64,000 nucleotides of DNA from a virus. Both the position numbers and the translations under genes were made by a program. Location: positions 1-64,000 of the IMG/VR virus record IMGVR_UViG_3300025132_000022. One strand, 5' to 3'. Below the pieces are notes generated by a model that ran no database searches, was not told where the DNA came from, and was given only the letters and a program-made list of their open reading frames with translations. Of this stretch, positions 24,336-33,280 are shown one piece after another. Every line of letters starts with the position of its first letter. Position 1 is the stretch's first letter.

Positions 24336-25039
24336 TACTTCTCCATCTTGTTTTGTATAAACGAATGTACGGAGTGGGGAAAGTACTCCTCCGCTATCTC
24401 CAGACACGCTTCAGCAACTTGCTGGATTTCCCACTGAGCACCTTCGTGAGATCTCAATTGGATGAACTTCAAAAGGTTGTGCAGATTGACAGTGCCATAA
24501 TACTTTGTATACAAGTTTTGAGGTAGGACACCCCTTGCCTGCTCGCGACAAACTCCAGACTTTATGAGTTCGTTGAACAGTTTCAAGCATTCGTTATTGT
24601 GTGTCCTGACCATACTAGATGCAACTCCAGACACTGGCAGTCCCGATCTATTGTACTCGACAATTGGATCAATCAACTCATTCTTGCTTGCCTGCCTGTT
24701 GCTTTCGTGCTGAGTCCTGAACTCTCTTGGTTCATAAAACTGCATATCTATCGCAGTATATCTGCGAGAAATTTCATTATATGCCCAAGTGCGATGCCTA
24801 TGGTGCTGACTGCGAATAAACAGAGGCACGGTGAACCGAAAAGTAATAGCACAGTGCTCAAAGGGGGAAGAGTGGTTGTGTGCCATAAGGTAGTTGATAA
24901 GTTTAGTATCCTTTTCATCTACTTCCTCTTTTTCTGTGCCGAACGAAACTCGTGCGGCATTAACAACTGACAAATCCGAACCCATATGCGAAATGTACTC
25001 AACCGCACCGATGTCGTCTCCAAATAATTCAACCCTCAT
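24335..25039 (-). CDS. thyX: FAD-dependent thymidylate synthase ThyX
   Basis: 234 residues from ATG 25039, which has CAGGAGACCGA just upstream; seven extra residues upstream lie in the GroES-like gene. The ThyX signature RHRTWAYNEISRRY (RHRx7S) is intact and is followed by YEPREFR. Other conserved parts are NHSSPFEHCAITFRF and ARGVLPQNLYTKYYGTVNLH. It makes dTMP from dUMP using methylene-tetrahydrofolate and FAD/NADPH. Common in large phages; it pairs with TK, dUTPase and the B12-dependent RNR here. Overlaps both neighbours. Confidence 0.96.
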   Translation of the reverse strand: MRVELFGDDIGAVEYISHMGSDLSVVNAARVSFGTEKEEVDEKDTKLINYLMAHNHSSPFEHCAITFRFTVPLFIRSQHHRHRTWAYNEISRRYTAIDMQFYEPREFRTQHESNRQASKNELIDPIVEYNRSGLPVSGVASSMVRTHNNECLKLFNELIKSGVCREQARGVLPQNLYTKYYGTVNLHNLLKFIQLRSHEGAQWEIQQVAEACLEIAEEYFPHSVHSFIQNKMEK

Positions 25040-25349
25040 TCGGTCTCCTGTATATACCAACCACGTAGTTTTCCAAAATCATGTAGTGGGTCTTCCCACC
25101 GATGTCTACTTCCTCTATCATGGTCTTGTCGACAACGATCTCCTTGGGTCCGACCGTGCCGTACTTGAGATCATGAAAATCCCTTTTACAATCTGATGCA
25201 ATATCAATTACGGTCGCCTTTATAAATCGAGATTCCTCTGTCTTAAAGTTGTTGGGTAAAATAACCCCAGTCTCAGTCTTGTCCACTTTGTAGTGGGGCA
25301 CGATACAAATGTGCCTGTTGACTGGTTTTAGTCTTTTTACCTCAGTCAT
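25029..25349 (-). CDS. GroES-like co-chaperonin
   Basis: 106 residues from ATG 25349, placed five bases after GGAGG; ATG also overlaps the preceding stop (ATGACTGA). A GroES fold is suggested by RLKPVNRHICIVPHYKVDKT, the mobile loop KTETGVILPNNF with the hydrophobic V-I-L for GroEL binding, and ILENYVVGIYRRP at the end. Like T4 gp31 it should cap the chaperonin, probably the phage GroEL encoded at 8545-10128. It is unusual that the two are 15 kb apart and not in one operon. Confidence 0.85.
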   Translation of the reverse strand: MTEVKRLKPVNRHICIVPHYKVDKTETGVILPNNFKTEESRFIKATVIDIASDCKRDFHDLKYGTVGPKEIVVDKTMIEEVDIGGKTHYMILENYVVGIYRRPNEG

Positions 25350-25614
25350 CAGCGCCTCCAAAGTTCTGCTTCAGGTGGTTAAAGTAATCAGTAATCATCT
25401 CAAGGTCATCGCCTTGCTTTAACATTCGATATACTTTGACTGCCATTCGCATGTCTTCCTTGGTCAACCAATCATTTTCAGCATAACTGGATCGTAAATC
25501 TCTTAAATGCTCCTTGAGTGGTTGCATCTCCTCTTCAATGGCGACAAACGCCTTGATAAATTTGACGATGTGCTCGTCCTTTGTCATATGATCTTCTTCT
25601 CTATCACCAAACAT
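25342..25614 (-). CDS. Helical DUF2312/GapR-like small protein
   Basis: 90 residues when started at ATG 25614, which follows AAGGAG by five bases; an upstream ATG (25629) lacks a site. Nearly all helix: HIVKFIKAFVAIEEEMQPLK, HLRDLRSSYAENDWLTKEDM, MAVKVYRMLKQGDDLEMI. The heptads and the SYAENDWLTKEDMRMAVKV region recall DUF2312 (GapR-type DNA-binding dimers), but the match is loose. A promoter lies just upstream (25641-25669), so it heads the operon with the GroES-like protein and ThyX. Confidence 0.6.
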   Translation of the reverse strand: MFGDREEDHMTKDEHIVKFIKAFVAIEEEMQPLKEHLRDLRSSYAENDWLTKEDMRMAVKVYRMLKQGDDLEMITDYFNHLKQNFGGADD

Positions 25615-25640
25615 AGTAACTCCTTTCAATTGGTAGAATA

Positions 25641-25669
25641 ATAATACTAAATTATATCAATTAATGCAA
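25641..25669 (-). promoter_or_regulatory. Probable sigma-70 promoter
   Basis: TTGCAT, 17 bp, TATTAT on the coding strand, 27 bases before ATG 25614, in an AT-rich gap. The -35 is imperfect. It would drive the operon of the helical protein, the GroES-like gene, thyX and the transglycosylase. Confidence 0.55.
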
Positions 25670-25696
25670 GTGTTTTTTTAACAAAATGAAATAAAA

Positions 25697-26005
25697 TTAC
25701 TCAAGTTTGAAACTGAGTTGTGCGCCGAATTGGTGATCAGTCTGCCAGTCATTTCTCAAAGAGTTGTTCAAAAGGTAGAATGTTCTGTAACTAATCTTCT
25801 GTGATAGTCTAAAGTTGAACCCGACACTAACCCTGTTCCTAGTGACCCGACTCTCCCTGATGGTGAAACTCTCCCTTATGAACATCTTGTCATATCCAAT
25901 CTCAACCCTGTTTTCAAACCAAAACTTTTTATTAGCGTTTGCATGCGGTGGAAACAGGAACCATACGTAGATAATGACCGCCTGTAAGAGTAGCAACCTT
26001 GGCAT
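25697..26005 (-). CDS. Small exported beta-rich protein, possible outer-membrane type
   Basis: 102 residues. The N-terminus is a signal peptide, LLLLQAVIIYVWFLFPPHAN, with a likely cut at ANA/NK. The mature part is a series of amphipathic strands (KKFWFENRVEIGYDKMFI, RVSVGFNFRLSQKISYRTFY, HQFGAQLSFKLE) that ends in a Lys-Leu-Glu. This strand pattern recalls DUF2490-type outer-membrane proteins but the protein is very short. GGGAG precedes ATG 26005. It follows the phosphate permease gene and may work with it. Confidence 0.6.
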   Translation of the reverse strand: MPRLLLLQAVIIYVWFLFPPHANANKKFWFENRVEIGYDKMFIRESFTIRESRVTRNRVSVGFNFRLSQKISYRTFYLLNNSLRNDWQTDHQFGAQLSFKLE

Positions 26006-26008
26006 TTC

Positions 26009-26944
26009 TCATGACACTCCCTGTACCAATAGTACTATAACAATCGACACAGACAGTCCCAACATCATTTTCATAAAGTCCCTCGCTACAAGAGGAAACA
26101 CCTTCTTCACTTTCCTGTCCATTCTTGTAGCGATTGCTAGTTCTCGACCACATAGGAGTCCTACGAACACCCAGGTCGTGCTCATTGGAATGTTGTTCAT
26201 CTGCTTGAGGTACAATAAAATAAAGGCATAAACGGCATCAATAATTGTTGCTGATCTAACGTAAGACGTGGAGGATTTCTCGATCACTATCTCCTGTATC
26301 TTGCCTCCCTTGGTATAGAACACGTACCCCAATACAGATACCAACAACACGATAACACCTGACAAGAACCCTGCGCTCATCTGTCGTGGTGCGAAAACTG
26401 CTATGTTTGCAAGGTCGTGACTTAACCAAGTGAACCACAGGAACCCCGTCGTGCCCCACTGGGCGATCCTCCAGGCGCGTTCATGATCTGGTTTGACTTT
26501 CTTCTTTTCATTCAAGTATTTGGATAAAATCATCCAAAATGCGTAAGCTACTGTTGCTGCAATGGCATACCCCATCACACTCTTCAGTAACATCTTTTCA
26601 AAAACAACAGTACTAGCAAAGGCAGACAGCACTAAAAATGTTGTGGAGACTGGGATGCCGTACCTTGTCAATAGCAACAGTACGCCTGGTGCCAAGGCGT
26701 GATACCACTCAACTGTGACAAAGGGTATCTTCTCTAAGCGTCCGAAGGATATATCTCCTCCGTACGAAAACCAACTATAAAGAACCGTAGCAACAAGAAC
26801 CGAAGAGGATGCTGCCCACAACTTCCACCAGGGTGTCTTTTTATTCGACACCATAAACGTTCCCAGGGTCTGTACAGCGTCGTTGCTCATAACAGCAGCG
26901 CCCGCAAGGGCAAGACCAACAAGGGGATAAACCATCTCTAACAT
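26009..26944 (-). CDS. PiT-family inorganic phosphate permease
   Basis: 311 residues, about eight to nine membrane helices. The PiT signature is present in both halves: AGAAVMSNDAVQTLGTFMV near the N-terminus and TWLSHDLANIAVFAPR in the middle. IPVSTTFLVLSAFAST and IPMSTTWVFVGLLCG are the paired repeats typical of the family. It is shorter than most cellular PiT proteins (around 400-500). It would import phosphate during infection, an auxiliary metabolic role seen for phosphate genes in marine phages. AAAGGAG precedes ATG 26944. Confidence 0.88.
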   Translation of the reverse strand: MLEMVYPLVGLALAGAAVMSNDAVQTLGTFMVSNKKTPWWKLWAASSSVLVATVLYSWFSYGGDISFGRLEKIPFVTVEWYHALAPGVLLLLTRYGIPVSTTFLVLSAFASTVVFEKMLLKSVMGYAIAATVAYAFWMILSKYLNEKKKVKPDHERAWRIAQWGTTGFLWFTWLSHDLANIAVFAPRQMSAGFLSGVIVLLVSVLGYVFYTKGGKIQEIVIEKSSTSYVRSATIIDAVYAFILLYLKQMNNIPMSTTWVFVGLLCGRELAIATRMDRKVKKVFPLVARDFMKMMLGLSVSIVIVLLVQGVS

Positions 26945-27032
26945 TATTATAAACTCCTTTTAACTGGGGTAAGTATAGACCATATTAGAGATGTTGTTGT
27001 GCCATTTGTGTGAAGTGTTTGAGACAAGTGGG

Positions 27033-27347
27033 TTATATTGAAAAACTCTCCCCGCATCCGCAGGTTCTTTTTGCATTGGGGTTAATGAACTTGAATCCAG
27101 ACTGGTTTAGTTCGTCCACAAAGTCAATCATTGTCCCCATCAAGTAGAGGAAACTCTTACGATCAACGTAAATCTCAACCTCTCTGTCTGTTAGTACTCG
27201 GTCACCGTCATTCTTGTTGTCAAACAACAATTTGTAGGTGAAACCAGAGCATCCGCCGCCTTGGACGGCAGCGCGGACGCCTGATTCTTCCTTGTTTTCA
27301 AGCATGTCTTTCATCTTTTTTGCAGCGGATTCGGTTAGAGTTATCAT
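27033..27347 (-). CDS. A-type iron-sulfur carrier, IscA/ErpA family
   Basis: 104 residues. The three conserved Cys are present: GGGCSGFTYKL (Cys about 33) and TCGCGESF near the end. Starts with LTESAAKKMKDML, as in IscA. It binds and passes on Fe-S clusters. It directly follows the RNR gene; class II RNR needs no Fe-S cluster, so the client is unclear, perhaps a host or phage reductase. Such genes occur in several marine phages. Starts two bases after the RNR stop. Confidence 0.92.
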   Translation of the reverse strand: MITLTESAAKKMKDMLENKEESGVRAAVQGGGCSGFTYKLLFDNKNDGDRVLTDREVEIYVDRKSFLYLMGTMIDFVDELNQSGFKFINPNAKRTCGCGESFSI

Positions 27348-29210
27348 CTACACGAAACTCACTTCACACGCACCACCAGCGCAGGCAACCTCACCTTTCA
27401 GGTCCGTATTGTCTTCTTCCTCCACAACCTTGGAGAGGTCAACCTTTGTAAGCGAAGACATCATTGCCTCATAAGTCTCTTCGGCGCAGTCCTCAAATGG
27501 AGCCTGTGTATATGTACCGCCATCATACGGAAGAACTGACAGACCATTGTAACTCTCTCTGTTGTCCCACATCCATTCTCCAACATCAACCCACTCGGCA
27601 TCCCTGATCGACACAGTAGCGGAGATGTTGTGAGTGTTCTGACCCTTTCGAAATCCAGGTTTTACCCACTCATCAGTGACCTGTTTTACCCTCTTCAGCA
27701 ACTGAAGTGCTGACTCCGTTCTCATTATAGCGCCCTCTGGAGCACTCTGTGGTATTGAAATAACTGCCGTACTGTGTGGACTGAAGTACTCGTCCTCAAC
27801 CAACTCTGGGTGATTTTTTACCAGGTACGAATAAATTGGTTCATTTTTTCCAACCCGAATACGACGAATATAAAAGTCATTATGCCACGCGTGAATACCA
27901 GAAGAGGTACCAAGGGCAAGACTGGTAGTGCCTGCGGGTTTAACACAAGTCGTTCTCGCCGCTTGCTTGATACCAATCAACTCAGCGACTCTTGCGTTTT
28001 CTTTTTTTACTGCCTGGGCCGCCTCTTTCATGTCCAGTAGTAAAACCTTGCCAGATGCAATACCCGTCATGGACACCCCAATGAGTGCATCCTTCTCTGT
28101 GGTTCTCCTCCATACATCCCTCAGATAATGAAAGTCAGTGTAACTCGCCTGAAGCGTTCCGATGAAGGTAGCCGCTCGAACCCTATCATTGAGATCCTCC
28201 TGACTTTCAAGATCAGATACGTTGACTTCAGTTAAATTACAAAACTGGTAAGGGCGGAGTCCGATTTCGCAGCAGGGATTGGTGCCCCAGTCTTTGTCAT
28301 TCGAAAAATAAAACCCAGGTTCTCCTGCGCCTGATGCCTTTACCCGATCCCATAAGTTCATAAAATATTCTTTATCAATCTTGTGTCTCAACAGCACAAC
28401 TGAGTTATTTGCTCGACCTCTTTGAGGGTTGGTCTCCCACCAATTGCCAGTCTTAGCAGCAATCATCTCCTCGTCGTCGGCGGAGAATAGCGAAATCAAT
28501 GCTGCCCTGCGAATGCCTCCCGCAAGTACAGCATCTGCGATATGGCAAACCATGTCATGAACCTCAATAGAAGAAAGTTTGTCACCATTCTCCTTTTCAG
28601 ATAACATACCCTCTAATTTCACAAGACACTCTCTGAGTGGTTGTGGTCCAGGTGCTTTGCCACCCGATGTCACGAGTGCAGCACCCTTTGGACGTATGTC
28701 CGTATAATCAAATCTAAGTCTGGATCCTCCATTGAAATAGGAACGAACCAGTGCTTTTACAGCATCTGCCCAACCTTCAATAGAGTCGTTGACCAAAAAC
28801 CTTCGTGTTCTATTCATGTTTGGTCTAGTAATTTCTGGTAGTTTTTCGACGTGATGCTTTTGAACACTGTATCCAACACCCGTACCACCGAGCAGCAAGA
28901 ACATCGCCTCGCCGAATGAACGCCAATCGTCGATTGGCATGAAGGCACAGTTGAAAATCCTGTTTGGAGCAACTTCAATAGGTTTGCCGCCGAACTGCAA
29001 GGACCTCATAGAGGGCAGTACCTTCTTGTCAAAAACTAACTTATAGTTCTTTCTAATTTGTAATTCTAATTCTGGAAACTTCTTTAGATGCATTTCCATA
29101 TTTCTTGTAACCAGTTCGTGCCAAGTCTCTCTCCTATTTTTTTCTGGCACATACTTGGCGTACTTCATGTGCACAGTTATTTCTGACAAAATGTCATTTG
29201 ATAAACTCAT
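27348..29210 (-). CDS. nrdJ: Class II (B12-dependent) ribonucleotide reductase
   Basis: 620 residues, a monomeric ribonucleoside triphosphate reductase type. NPCCEIGLRPYQFCNLTEVN carries the radical Cys and Glu and the downstream Cys of the active site. Other landmarks are KKVLPSMRSLQFGG, FLLLGGTGVGYSVQ and KPAGTTSLALGTSSGIHAWH. The C-terminal CAGGACE holds the re-reducing Cys pair. It needs adenosylcobalamin, so the host must make or import B12. It supplies dNTPs and is coupled to the helicase gene (TAATG overlap). The glutaredoxin at 7424-7678 may reduce it. Confidence 0.95.
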   Translation of the reverse strand: MSLSNDILSEITVHMKYAKYVPEKNRRETWHELVTRNMEMHLKKFPELELQIRKNYKLVFDKKVLPSMRSLQFGGKPIEVAPNRIFNCAFMPIDDWRSFGEAMFLLLGGTGVGYSVQKHHVEKLPEITRPNMNRTRRFLVNDSIEGWADAVKALVRSYFNGGSRLRFDYTDIRPKGAALVTSGGKAPGPQPLRECLVKLEGMLSEKENGDKLSSIEVHDMVCHIADAVLAGGIRRAALISLFSADDEEMIAAKTGNWWETNPQRGRANNSVVLLRHKIDKEYFMNLWDRVKASGAGEPGFYFSNDKDWGTNPCCEIGLRPYQFCNLTEVNVSDLESQEDLNDRVRAATFIGTLQASYTDFHYLRDVWRRTTEKDALIGVSMTGIASGKVLLLDMKEAAQAVKKENARVAELIGIKQAARTTCVKPAGTTSLALGTSSGIHAWHNDFYIRRIRVGKNEPIYSYLVKNHPELVEDEYFSPHSTAVISIPQSAPEGAIMRTESALQLLKRVKQVTDEWVKPGFRKGQNTHNISATVSIRDAEWVDVGEWMWDNRESYNGLSVLPYDGGTYTQAPFEDCAEETYEAMMSSLTKVDLSKVVEEEDNTDLKGEVACAGGACEVSFV

Positions 29211-30589
29211 TAATTCGACCCTCCTTTAAACTCTTTGTACTTTTCATTTAACAATTTTTTCTGTCTCTTTGCAGCATTTTTGACAAAATCCTCCATGTCT
29301 TCTTGGGACATTGGTTTGGGCAGGACCTTGATCTTCACATTGGACGTATCCATAAATATGGGGTAAATTAACCCATCGGGACCATTTCTGTTCTTTGCGA
29401 CAAAAATTCTCCCAGTGTTGCTGGTCTTGTCTTCTACTGTTCTGGAGACGGAGAAAATAAAATCTGCAACGAAACACTTGTTGAATGCTTCAGAAATTGA
29501 CTCCATAGTGATAACCTCTGCATTTAGACCAGACCTATTTGTTTGGGAAGCAGTCCATATGGGGCAACCCACCTCTTGCGATATGCCTCGCAATTCCTCA
29601 TAAATAGATTCAAGTTGGTGTCTTTTCTCTTCTTTCGAAGATCCCTCTGGTTTTAACAGGTCTGCATAATCAACAATAATGACGTCTGGTACGAAGTCTT
29701 GATTCCTCATCTTCTCGATATGGTTCTTTATCGTCTGTACAGATGCAGATCTTGTTGGATACTCCTTCACTATCAGTTTGCCTGGAAGATCTTTTAATTC
29801 GTCATATATTTGCTCTTTGAACGCTTGGATATTGTTAAGATCATACCCTGTGATGCAACTGTCGTACCTATTTGCAACCACTGTGTCGGCTAACTCTAGC
29901 GTATAGTGTACAACATTCTTGCCGTCCTGCAGTGCTCTTGATCCGAGGTGCACAAGAACCATAGATTTTCCTGCACCTGTTGGTGCTATAACAACGCCAA
30001 GTTCCCCTTTACCGAGTCCACCTTTCGATATTTGATCCATAGGTGTCCACCCAGTTGTGACAGGATTTCTTGCCTTCTTTTCAAACCTTACTTCGAAATC
30101 CTTCATGTAGTCATACCCAAGGTCATTAGATGTGCCTAGTTTGATAGCATCGTTAATAACCTTGGCGATGTCGTCGAAGGAAGACTTCTTCAAAAGAGGG
30201 ACACACCTGATCATCGCCTCTTGTAATTTTTGCTTCTTACAAAAGTCAAGTGCAGTGTCCTTAATATACCCAGACTCCGAATTGTCAATCCTTTGAGATA
30301 AGACTCTGGCATAGTAATCTCTCAACAGTTTCTGTACGGAATCCTGCTGTTCAGATATGCCAGTTCTGAGAATGCTTGTCATGGTATTTGTAGTTGGATG
30401 TACACCATACTTCTTTTTGTATTGCTTGATCTTTTCGACGAAGACTCTGAGATAGGTCAATTCCAAAAAGTTGACGTCCAGTACTTCAAATATCTGATCA
30501 GCGAACGGTCTGTCGACTAAAATTAAATGGCATAAGTTTTCCTGAAAGTTCTTTCCGAACTTTGAGAAGTCCTGTTTAGTTTTATCCAT
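29210..30589 (-). CDS. Replicative DNA helicase, DnaB/gp41 type
   Basis: 459 residues. The N-terminal half is helical. The RecA-like ATPase follows: GGLGKGELGVVIAPTGAGKS with Walker A, DVIIVDYADLL with Walker B, and WTASQTNRSGLN, the H3 region with the sensor Gln and Arg. It unwinds the fork ahead of the phage polymerase. The final basic stretch (AKRQKKLLNEKYKEF) may contact other proteins. It is coupled to FEN and RNR by TAATG overlaps. No primase domain is fused and none is identified in the window. Confidence 0.93.
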   Translation of the reverse strand: MDKTKQDFSKFGKNFQENLCHLILVDRPFADQIFEVLDVNFLELTYLRVFVEKIKQYKKKYGVHPTTNTMTSILRTGISEQQDSVQKLLRDYYARVLSQRIDNSESGYIKDTALDFCKKQKLQEAMIRCVPLLKKSSFDDIAKVINDAIKLGTSNDLGYDYMKDFEVRFEKKARNPVTTGWTPMDQISKGGLGKGELGVVIAPTGAGKSMVLVHLGSRALQDGKNVVHYTLELADTVVANRYDSCITGYDLNNIQAFKEQIYDELKDLPGKLIVKEYPTRSASVQTIKNHIEKMRNQDFVPDVIIVDYADLLKPEGSSKEEKRHQLESIYEELRGISQEVGCPIWTASQTNRSGLNAEVITMESISEAFNKCFVADFIFSVSRTVEDKTSNTGRIFVAKNRNGPDGLIYPIFMDTSNVKIKVLPKPMSQEDMEDFVKNAAKRQKKLLNEKYKEFKGGSN

Positions 30590-31557
30590 TAGTTATAATT
30601 TACCCCAGACTCAACCATCGAGTTAAATGTCGTCTTCAGGCAGTCCATGTTTAATGACGTCAATCCGTCGATGGACAACATCTTGTTAATCTCGGTTCGG
30701 TTGAACGTTGGTTGATACCCCTCGAAGGTCGAGTTTATGTGATTGGCACACTGAACAGAAATGAGAGGTGTACTTAACTGCATGATAGAGTAATTATCGC
30801 ACACTTTCTTATAGTCCTGAATTACCTTGTTGTAAACTGAAAGTTTTGACTCCTGTCTTTCAGAGTGCTCCTTAAGATCACTAAGGTAATAATCCTTGTC
30901 TTCGGCAAGAAATGGGAATGCCTTGGCAACTGTCTTAAGTCCGACGCCCTGCAGTCCGTCAATGTTGTCACTCTTATCACCAACCATGGACCTGGCCAGA
31001 GCAAAGTTCGTTGGGTGGATTGAGTGCTCTTCTAGGACCCTATTTGTATTCAAGATTTGATCCTGAGTTGGTCGCATTAGCAGGGTCTTGCTGTCCAAAA
31101 GTTGGATGAAGTCCTTGTCACTCGATATGATAACCTTTTGCCAATCGGTCAAAACTGGTAAAGATTTTACATACGATATAACATCATCTGCCTCAACACC
31201 TGGTTGTCTAAACTGGATGATGGGCATCTGGTTGACATACTCAATACACCTCACTTGTTGCCAAATTCTGTTTGTATGAATTTGAGCAGGATTTAAGGAT
31301 TGCGACCACCTGTTCAACTTTGGAGGTTTTCTTCCAACCTTGTAATTCTTGTTCTGCTTCCTTCTTTTATTGGACCCGCCGTCACCGTCCCACACCACTA
31401 CAAAAAGGTCAGGTCTCACTTGACGACATAGTTTGTTCATAGTTTGCAAGAATCCCACTACGCCGCCAACGGGGTCGCCGTTTGGTGACATGGTAGGATT
31501 AACAATATAAGACCTCATAAACTGGTTCTGTGCATCCACCAGCATCAACCTTTTCAT
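30589..31557 (-). CDS. 5'-3' exonuclease (FEN / RNase H-like)
   Basis: 322 residues, flap-endonuclease/T4 RNase H fold. Acidic residues for the metals are in LMLVDAQNQFMRSY, VVVWDGDGGSNKRR, GVEADDVISYV and SSDKDFIQLLDS. GLQGVGLKTVAKAF is the helix-hairpin-helix. It should remove RNA primers or flaps on the lagging strand and could supply the 5' nuclease activity absent from the short PolA-type polymerase. ATG 31557 has a poor ribosome site; the upstream membrane protein gene ends six bases away. Confidence 0.92.
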   Translation of the reverse strand: MKRLMLVDAQNQFMRSYIVNPTMSPNGDPVGGVVGFLQTMNKLCRQVRPDLFVVVWDGDGGSNKRRKQNKNYKVGRKPPKLNRWSQSLNPAQIHTNRIWQQVRCIEYVNQMPIIQFRQPGVEADDVISYVKSLPVLTDWQKVIISSDKDFIQLLDSKTLLMRPTQDQILNTNRVLEEHSIHPTNFALARSMVGDKSDNIDGLQGVGLKTVAKAFPFLAEDKDYYLSDLKEHSERQESKLSVYNKVIQDYKKVCDNYSIMQLSTPLISVQCANHINSTFEGYQPTFNRTEINKMLSIDGLTSLNMDCLKTTFNSMVESGVNYN

Positions 31558-31563
31558 AATAAC

Positions 31564-31662
31564 CTATCCCTTCTTTCTGTATTTGTGTAGCGCCAGACCT
31601 ATAATCAACATGCTAATTGCTGAATATAAAAATTCTTTGTCGCTGAAGATGCCTTCAAACAT
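31564..31662 (-). CDS. Single-pass membrane protein, 32 aa
   Basis: I start it at ATG 31662 because AGGAGGGGGAA lies immediately before; the frame is open further upstream within the next gene. The sequence MFEGIFSDKEFLYSAISM leads into a hydrophobic part (LIIGLALHKY) and ends RKKG. A tiny membrane anchor at the head of the exonuclease gene; no family recognised. Confidence 0.6.
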   Translation of the reverse strand: MFEGIFSDKEFLYSAISMLIIGLALHKYRKKG

Positions 31663-32071
31663 TTCCCCCTCCTCTAGCAATCTCAACAGCCTCGGTGAAA
31701 CAGATAACTCCGTCCAGTCCATGCAGAAGAACTGGGTTTTTTCTCTTATTGAAGTTCTTATCATCGTCTGGTACTACGACATAAAACTTACACTCTTTTT
31801 CAGAGAAAATCTCGGACTTATAACAAAGGGCGTTGTATGCTTTCTGTTTTGCTCTATCGGTTCTAAGCGAAGTTGTTAGATCAAAAAAAACTATGCTTGA
31901 CTCGGTCTCAAGACAGAAGTCAGAATCTATTTTTTGTGAGTTTCCGTGTTCATTCTTGAACTGAGGTTTTAGTTTTGCCTCCAACTTGCCAATTCCAGTC
32001 TTTTCAGAAAACAATTTTTCAAAACTGTTCCCTGCTCTCGCTCTTTTTCCATTTTCTATAACAGCACTCAT
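31655..32071 (-). CDS. Hypothetical protein, possible nuclease fold, 138 aa
   Basis: ATG 32071 follows AAGGAGTTACTC. The central part KIDSDFCLETESSIVFFDLT, then TSLRTDRAKQKAYNALCYKS, then CKFYVVVPDDD has an acidic residue before a strand, a second Asp and a helix, which is vaguely like PD-(D/E)XK enzymes without the Lys in the usual place. Starts downstream of the RecA terminator (32095-32114), so it needs read-through or another promoter. Unknown function. Confidence 0.55.
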   Translation of the reverse strand: MSAVIENGKRARAGNSFEKLFSEKTGIGKLEAKLKPQFKNEHGNSQKIDSDFCLETESSIVFFDLTTSLRTDRAKQKAYNALCYKSEIFSEKECKFYVVVPDDDKNFNKRKNPVLLHGLDGVICFTEAVEIARGGGNV

Positions 32072-32094
32072 GAGTAACTCCTTAGTAAAAAAAA

Positions 32095-32114
32095 CCCCCT
32101 GCTTTCACAGGGGG
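32095..32114 (-). terminator. Rho-independent terminator after recA-like gene
   Basis: Coding strand CCCCCTG, TGAAAG loop, CAGGGGG, then eight T. It lies 15 bases after the recombinase stop. Confidence 0.92.
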
Positions 32115-32129
32115 CGACCGAACACTGTG

Positions 32130-33269
32130 TCAGTCTTTGGTGGGTGTTTCATCTGGATCGTAAAAATCAGAGGCATTCCCTGTTTTATTACTGAACTTCA
32201 TGATAACATCTTCGTCCATGATTTGCAACACTCTTTTTTGGAATTTTTCGTCTTGCAATTTCTTCAACCAGTGTGCTCTCTGGAACTTCTCTCTTGTCCC
32301 ATCCTCGTGCACAAGAGAATACCAAGCACCTGATTGCTCTAGGTTTTCAGATATCTGAATCGCATCAAACCAACTTTCCTTATCCTGTACGCCAACACTT
32401 TCTGCGTCGCCCCAGAGGATTTTAAAGTTGCAAGTTCTTCCTGTAGAACCGAATCTGGACTTTTCGATTTTACACTTAACCTCAGAACCAATCCTGAACC
32501 CATTCTCATCCGTGACAAAAGACGCCTTAGCTTTTCTCCCTGTCAACCATATCCTCAAGGAATAGGAGTACGGCAACGTCTTCCCTCCTGGAGTCATGTA
32601 TGGCGTAGTCATTGCTTCAGACGGTGACCGAGTGATGTTAGTCTTCAGTTGATTAAGGACTAGCAGTGTAGCGCCAGCGTTGGCAATCGGTTGAACCAAC
32701 TTAGGCATACCCTTCGACAACACTCTCGCTTTCATTGCCATAGACGACTGGGGATCAAAGTCTGACTCAAGATCGTGCTCAGATGGCGTGAGTGCAAGGG
32801 AATCCCAAATAAACAACCACTTTTCTGGCATTTTCAACAAGTTTTCGATTGTCTCCATAACCATCTCGACAGAGTGTGCCTGGATATAAACCAATCCATT
32901 CTCTTCATCGTCGACGTCACACCCTGTTCTTCGAAGGAAGTCTGGATCAATGGCAGACTCTGAGTCGAAGTAAGCAACTCGACACCCCATCTTCTGAGCG
33001 TTGGCGGCGACTTGGGCTGCCATAAATGACTTACCTGTCGCCTCCAGACCTGCAATCTCGGAGATCTTACCCACTGGAATTCCCGCATACCTGCCCTTGC
33101 AGGTAATAGAGTCCAACCAACGGGAACCAGTCGGAATCCACTCCTTGACTTCCGTTGGGTTCTCTTCTCCAAGATTGTAGGCAACCACACCACCTGACGA
33201 CTTGTTAAGTGATGCGATTATGTCCTTGGTGGAAAGTCCACCTGGTTTAATTTTTCTTATCTTCCCCAT
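32130..33269 (-). CDS. RecA/UvsX-family recombinase
   Basis: 379 residues. Walker A is GLEATGKSFMAAQVAANAQK; CRVAYFDSESAIDPDFLRRT is the strand with the catalytic Glu; WLFIWDSLALTPS is Walker B; LLVLNQLKTN contains the sensor Gln. It forms filaments on ssDNA and drives strand exchange for repair and recombination-dependent replication. The length lies between bacterial RecA and T4 UvsX. It sits just downstream of the ssDNA-binding protein gene and shares its promoter, ending at a strong terminator. Confidence 0.95.
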   Translation of the reverse strand: MGKIRKIKPGGLSTKDIIASLNKSSGGVVAYNLGEENPTEVKEWIPTGSRWLDSITCKGRYAGIPVGKISEIAGLEATGKSFMAAQVAANAQKMGCRVAYFDSESAIDPDFLRRTGCDVDDEENGLVYIQAHSVEMVMETIENLLKMPEKWLFIWDSLALTPSEHDLESDFDPQSSMAMKARVLSKGMPKLVQPIANAGATLLVLNQLKTNITRSPSEAMTTPYMTPGGKTLPYSYSLRIWLTGRKAKASFVTDENGFRIGSEVKCKIEKSRFGSTGRTCNFKILWGDAESVGVQDKESWFDAIQISENLEQSGAWYSLVHEDGTREKFQRAHWLKKLQDEKFQKRVLQIMDEDVIMKFSNKTGNASDFYDPDETPTKD

Positions 33270-33280
33270 TCGACACTACC

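Noticed and set aside
26945-27032. TATACT before the phosphate permease gene
   Set aside because: No -35 box at suitable distance; the -10-like sequence alone is too weak.
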